Source: Diphasiastrum complanatum
Taxonomy: Eukaryota > Streptophyta > Lycopodiopsida > Lycopodiales > Lycopodiaceae
DNA: 64,000 nt
Reading direction: 5' to 3'
NCBI GenBank assembly: GCA_029204225.1
Contig: MU831569.1
Span: 1 to 64,000 of the forward strand
Shown here: positions 60,650-64,000 of the stretch, in pieces
How positions within the stretch are numbered: the stretch's first letter is position 1
Layout of the letters: every line of letters starts with the position of its first letter
Notes under the pieces: generated by a model
Told to the model about the DNA's origin: nothing
Database searches by the model: none
Seen by the model: only the letters and a program-made list of their open reading frames with translations
Program-made: the position numbers and the translations under genes

Positions 60650-62908
60650 TACTAAGAACCTGTGAACACAATTCACTCTTCCTTTACTTGATTTCTTATC
60701 TCTGAAATCGGGTGTTTCTACTAGTTCCATGTGGTTGGCTCATTAGGCGTTATCTTCTTGGTTCAAAGCCAGATCAGATAGAAAGATTATTGTTCGTTAT
60801 AGTATGTTTTCCAGCCTGTCAGTGGGATGCTTAGGTAATTGTTCACTCCAATACATGCACACAATTACACCTGCAATTGAAAACCATTCATCTACAGATC
60901 TACAAGCAATGCGAATGAATTTCCAATCGGTTCTTGCTACTAACTATCTCTAAAATGTTAGAAAACAATAATATGTTCAGATTAATCTACAGATTCTCAG
61001 ATTTAAAAACAAGAAACAAGAAACTAAATAATTACCAGCATAATGGTAACCCATCTCTTGATTCTTGGATAGCCCAAGAACACCAAGAACTGGAATGTCT
61101 AGATTATGCAAGATTTACTCCACATTTCTAGCCTGTTTAGTTTACTTGTATGCTGAAACTACTTTAAAACAAGAACAATAAATCTATTCCACTCTAATCC
61201 ACATTACAAAAGGAAAGAAAGCAGGAAATTAATCTATTTCACAACTAATCCACAACCACATTCAAGAAATGGAAGTGCATGTTCATAAAAGAATCACTCA
61301 AGAAAGTTGTCATGAACAAGGGGCTTCAAGAATGCCAAGAACTCATGGAGGATCTTCTTATTCAATCAAGAGCAAATGACATTACATGTAAAGCTCCCGC
61401 ACAAGAGAGGGGGGCTCTTAAATAGACTATGAGGCTGCGCATGTGGAGCCTAAGTGGCAGTTCCACTAATTTACAAATTTCAATTGGAATTAACTCTTCC
61501 ACTAGAGGTCACCATCAAAAGGTAGTTCACTCTAATCTATTTAAGAGGGGTCTACATTTATTGCATTGCCTAGAAATACTACTAGCTTCTATATGGTCAT
61601 TTCTTCTGTTGGGATGCACCATGACGCTCACATGAATTAAAACGGTATTTCTAGCTAGTATTTCTTGGCTCTCATGCTTGTTGGATTTATCTCCTCTACT
61701 CTCCTTAAATTCCATTTTAATCTGCCTCCATACATGCTGCATTTTTACTCACGTTGTCGCACAGTCTGCATATTTACATGTAAAATAAGACAGACGAATA
61801 AAACGCGACTGTCTGCATAAATACAAGTAAATTCTCACAGGTGAAGAAAAGGCGAAAAACGCGACACTATGTTCTTACACATGTTTTGTGAGGCAAAAAA
61901 GATGACATTGCCTTACAAAATGCCAAAGGTGCCCTAGGAAAAATGAAGGCACCTTGTAAATCAAATTCTAAGGCATTTTATCAGAGTGACGCATTTTTTG
62001 CATCTTCACCAACGTTCATTTTAGAAAAGGTTGACGTCACGTCCTTTTCACGCTCATCCCATGAAATTGTGCTAACGGATTTGACAATGACAGCAGCCAC
62101 CCACAATCTCCTATAGACAGCACATCCACTTTGTACTTTCTTCATCTGCACACCTGTAACATTGTGTATATATATTGAATACCACTTGCATATTCAGATG
62201 GATTAAAATTGAGAGAAACCAAGAACAAGTGTGGGTAAAATATAGCATCAGAAGCTTATCACAGATAGACGAAGTAGTTGTCTTGTGCATTGATTCTTTA
62301 TTGTCAGTAATAGGTTCATTCCTTTTATAGATTGAATTAGCTTTGTAGTGCATGCAGTTTCGTAAGCTCTAGTCTTGTGCTCTACTGCATTATTGACATG
62401 TATATTTTGTTATACCTAATCTGATAACAGCTCTTTTGTTCTGAGTTCATATTTGTGTCAATATTGTTATGCTTATTTTCATTCTGTCTGACTTTCTAGT
62501 TGTTCAATCTGGTGATCTGTTCTTAGCGAGTTATTATTAGTCTAGCAATTGATGACTAGTATTTAGTCTTGCCTTTTGCGAATCATTCGCAACTGATTAT
62601 CAATCAAGCTCAGTTTAGCTCTTCGCAAATCATTCACGTCTAATCCGACAAATTATTCTTTTGGTGTTTTATTAATGTTTGGCTACGCAATCAGAATGAC
62701 CGTGATTTCTATCACTAATGTTCTGTTTTTTTTCTGATAGACATAGTCATGCTTAGGGAAAGAGTAATATAGCTCATTCCGCTGTGCACGAACACTTTCT
62801 GTTCGAGTTCATATCTCGTTCGAGTTTCCAATTCTCTTTTTTTTCGTGTTCGTTTTCTTTTCGAGCTACTTTCTTTTCTCACACACGACACACCCTCTTT
62901 CTCCAACA
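60650..62908. other. LTR-like DNA, no genes
   Basis: The first part is probably the minus-strand Gypsy 5' LTR (above the PBS at 60633). The last part, ending CTCCAACA at 62908, is probably the LTR of a plus-strand Copia element. No exact boundary between them was fixed. CTATTTAAGAGG near 61540 may be a TATA box. Confidence 0.4.
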
Positions 62909-62920
62909 TGGTATCAGAGC
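62909..62920 (+). promoter_or_regulatory. Copia primer-binding site
   Basis: TGGTATCAGAGC directly after CTCCAACA, the CA end of an LTR. Confidence 0.85.
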
Positions 62921-64000
62921 TATTTTCGTAGCCTAATAAGCTTCTACAATACAAGACTCTACTAATCGATAGAGTAATTGTCTTCTTGTTCTGTAATTCT
63001 ATACCAGATTTTCATACTTAAGTCACTGATAGTGCTTAATTTTTATCCAGAGTGTGGAGGAGAAAAAGCGCTAATTAAAGTACATAAAATTTATTATAAT
63101 CTACCTGAATTTTTGTGTAGTAAGTGATGAAACAACATCTACTAGCAACAATTAGAGTTGAACTTTTGCTTCTCTTATATGGTCACTTTTAAATGTTTTG
63201 ATGGTAGTGAGAGCATTATAACACTCATCTCAAAAATAACCAAGCCTATAGTATCAAAAAAGTATTATGATTGATTTAACCATGATATTTGAAGTTATGT
63301 ATTCCAAGATCATGTTTCTTTTGGTGGATTTGGTTATTGCAAGAACTAAAAAAATAATAATAAATCAATTTCAAATTCGCTTGATCTTTGAGTCACAAAT
63401 GTGAGAAAGTAATTCAATTCATAAAACCTATAAACGTCCTTCAATGCAAAAGAAATCATGACACAACAATGGGAATACTCCATGTACATATTGATCTTGA
63501 ACAACCAAATGGATGGGGTGGCAAGCTTTAAAAAGTTATGATTACTTCATGTGTTTATGAATGTGATAAAATATAGAGTCAAAGACTTTATTAGTTGCAT
63601 AGAGATTGAATATCTAGTGAGACCCATAATTACCTAAAGTTTGTGTGATTATTGTAAACTTTTATTTTTCTTAAACAAAGGACATGCATGTGATTTCTTG
63701 GATCTAGAGTTACTAGTTGGTATTCTAAAAGGCTTTGAGTTTCCCTAGATGATTTTTCTAGAGCACTAAATTTAGTTATAACATCAATATTGTGTATGCT
63801 CCAGATAGATAAGGCTTGAGGTGATTTTCATTGTTAAAAACACATCATTTTAAAAGAGTATTGGAAAAGCATTTATGATTACATCATATTTTTGTTGACA
63901 AGAAAATAATTTTTTATTGATTGACTAGTTTTTACATATTACATTTAACAATTGCTCACCAAATTCCTTGATTAGAGGGCCATCTCTTTATGATTGGGCC
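62921..64000. other. AT-rich DNA after a Copia PBS, no gag recognised
   Basis: Expected Copia gag was not found within about 1 kb, so this copy is decayed or the gag lies beyond the window. Confidence 0.4.

Overview
This is a 64 kb piece of nuclear DNA from a land plant. The evidence is spliceosomal genes with GT..AG introns, an OVATE-type protein, a FORKED/VAN3-binding protein, a bHLH-ACT protein, Copia and Gypsy LTR elements with plant-type primer-binding sites, and CACTA transposons. The LINE fragments carry a restriction-like endonuclease C-terminus. The loose gene spacing would fit a large, repeat-rich genome, perhaps a non-seed plant, but that is only a guess. Most of the window is nested, decayed transposable elements around three recognisable host genes.

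Layout. 1.4-2.4 kb: OVATE family gene (minus) with an apparent frameshift. 4.2-4.6 kb: a MITE flanked by TA. 4.76-6.06 kb: an intact three-exon orphan gene of 358 codons. 6.25-7.65 kb (minus): a decayed composite gene that reads as a histone H3-like domain, a Ser/Pro-rich linker and a Ulp1-like protease, with a repeated GCGCGTCGAACCGATATC motif on both sides. 9.35-9.56 kb: CACTA terminus. 9.7-13.9 kb: Gypsy gag/protease with PBS and LTR (minus). 13.9-14.3 kb: Copia RT relic. 17.4-20.6 kb: two convergent multi-exon genes, one transposase-like and one unknown. 20.7-25.8 kb: CACTA-like element. 26.5-27.0 kb: LTR. 27.4-29.9 kb: Copia pol (minus). 31.0-32.7 kb: bHLH-ACT gene with an inverted partial copy directly upstream. 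35.5-37.6 kb: Copia 5' end, broken by a CACTA terminus at 37,571. 39.3-40.7 kb: LINE 3' end (plus). 42.5-45.7 kb: complete seven-exon FORKED-like gene (minus). 46.6-48.0 kb: second LINE copy (minus). 50.9-51.0 kb: twin near-perfect hairpins. 52.2-55.4 kb: Copia fragments (minus) split by a 1.67 kb fold-back element. 55.4-59.0 kb: Copia gag-integrase (plus). 59.4-60.6 kb: Gypsy gag start (minus) with a 24-25 bp minisatellite in its leader and a PBS at 60.6 kb. 62.9 kb: another Copia PBS.

How it fits together. The three host genes stand alone: OVATE proteins are transcriptional regulators of organ shape, FORKED-like proteins act in vein patterning and vesicle traffic, and bHLH-ACT proteins are transcription factors. 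The rest records repeated insertion of one element into another, for example a CACTA end inside Copia gag and a fold-back element inside Copia. The most unusual item is the composite H3-like/Ulp1-like gene near 7 kb, which would be a transposon-borne histone relic if its boundaries are confirmed. All gene models here were read by eye; none was checked by alignment or expression data.
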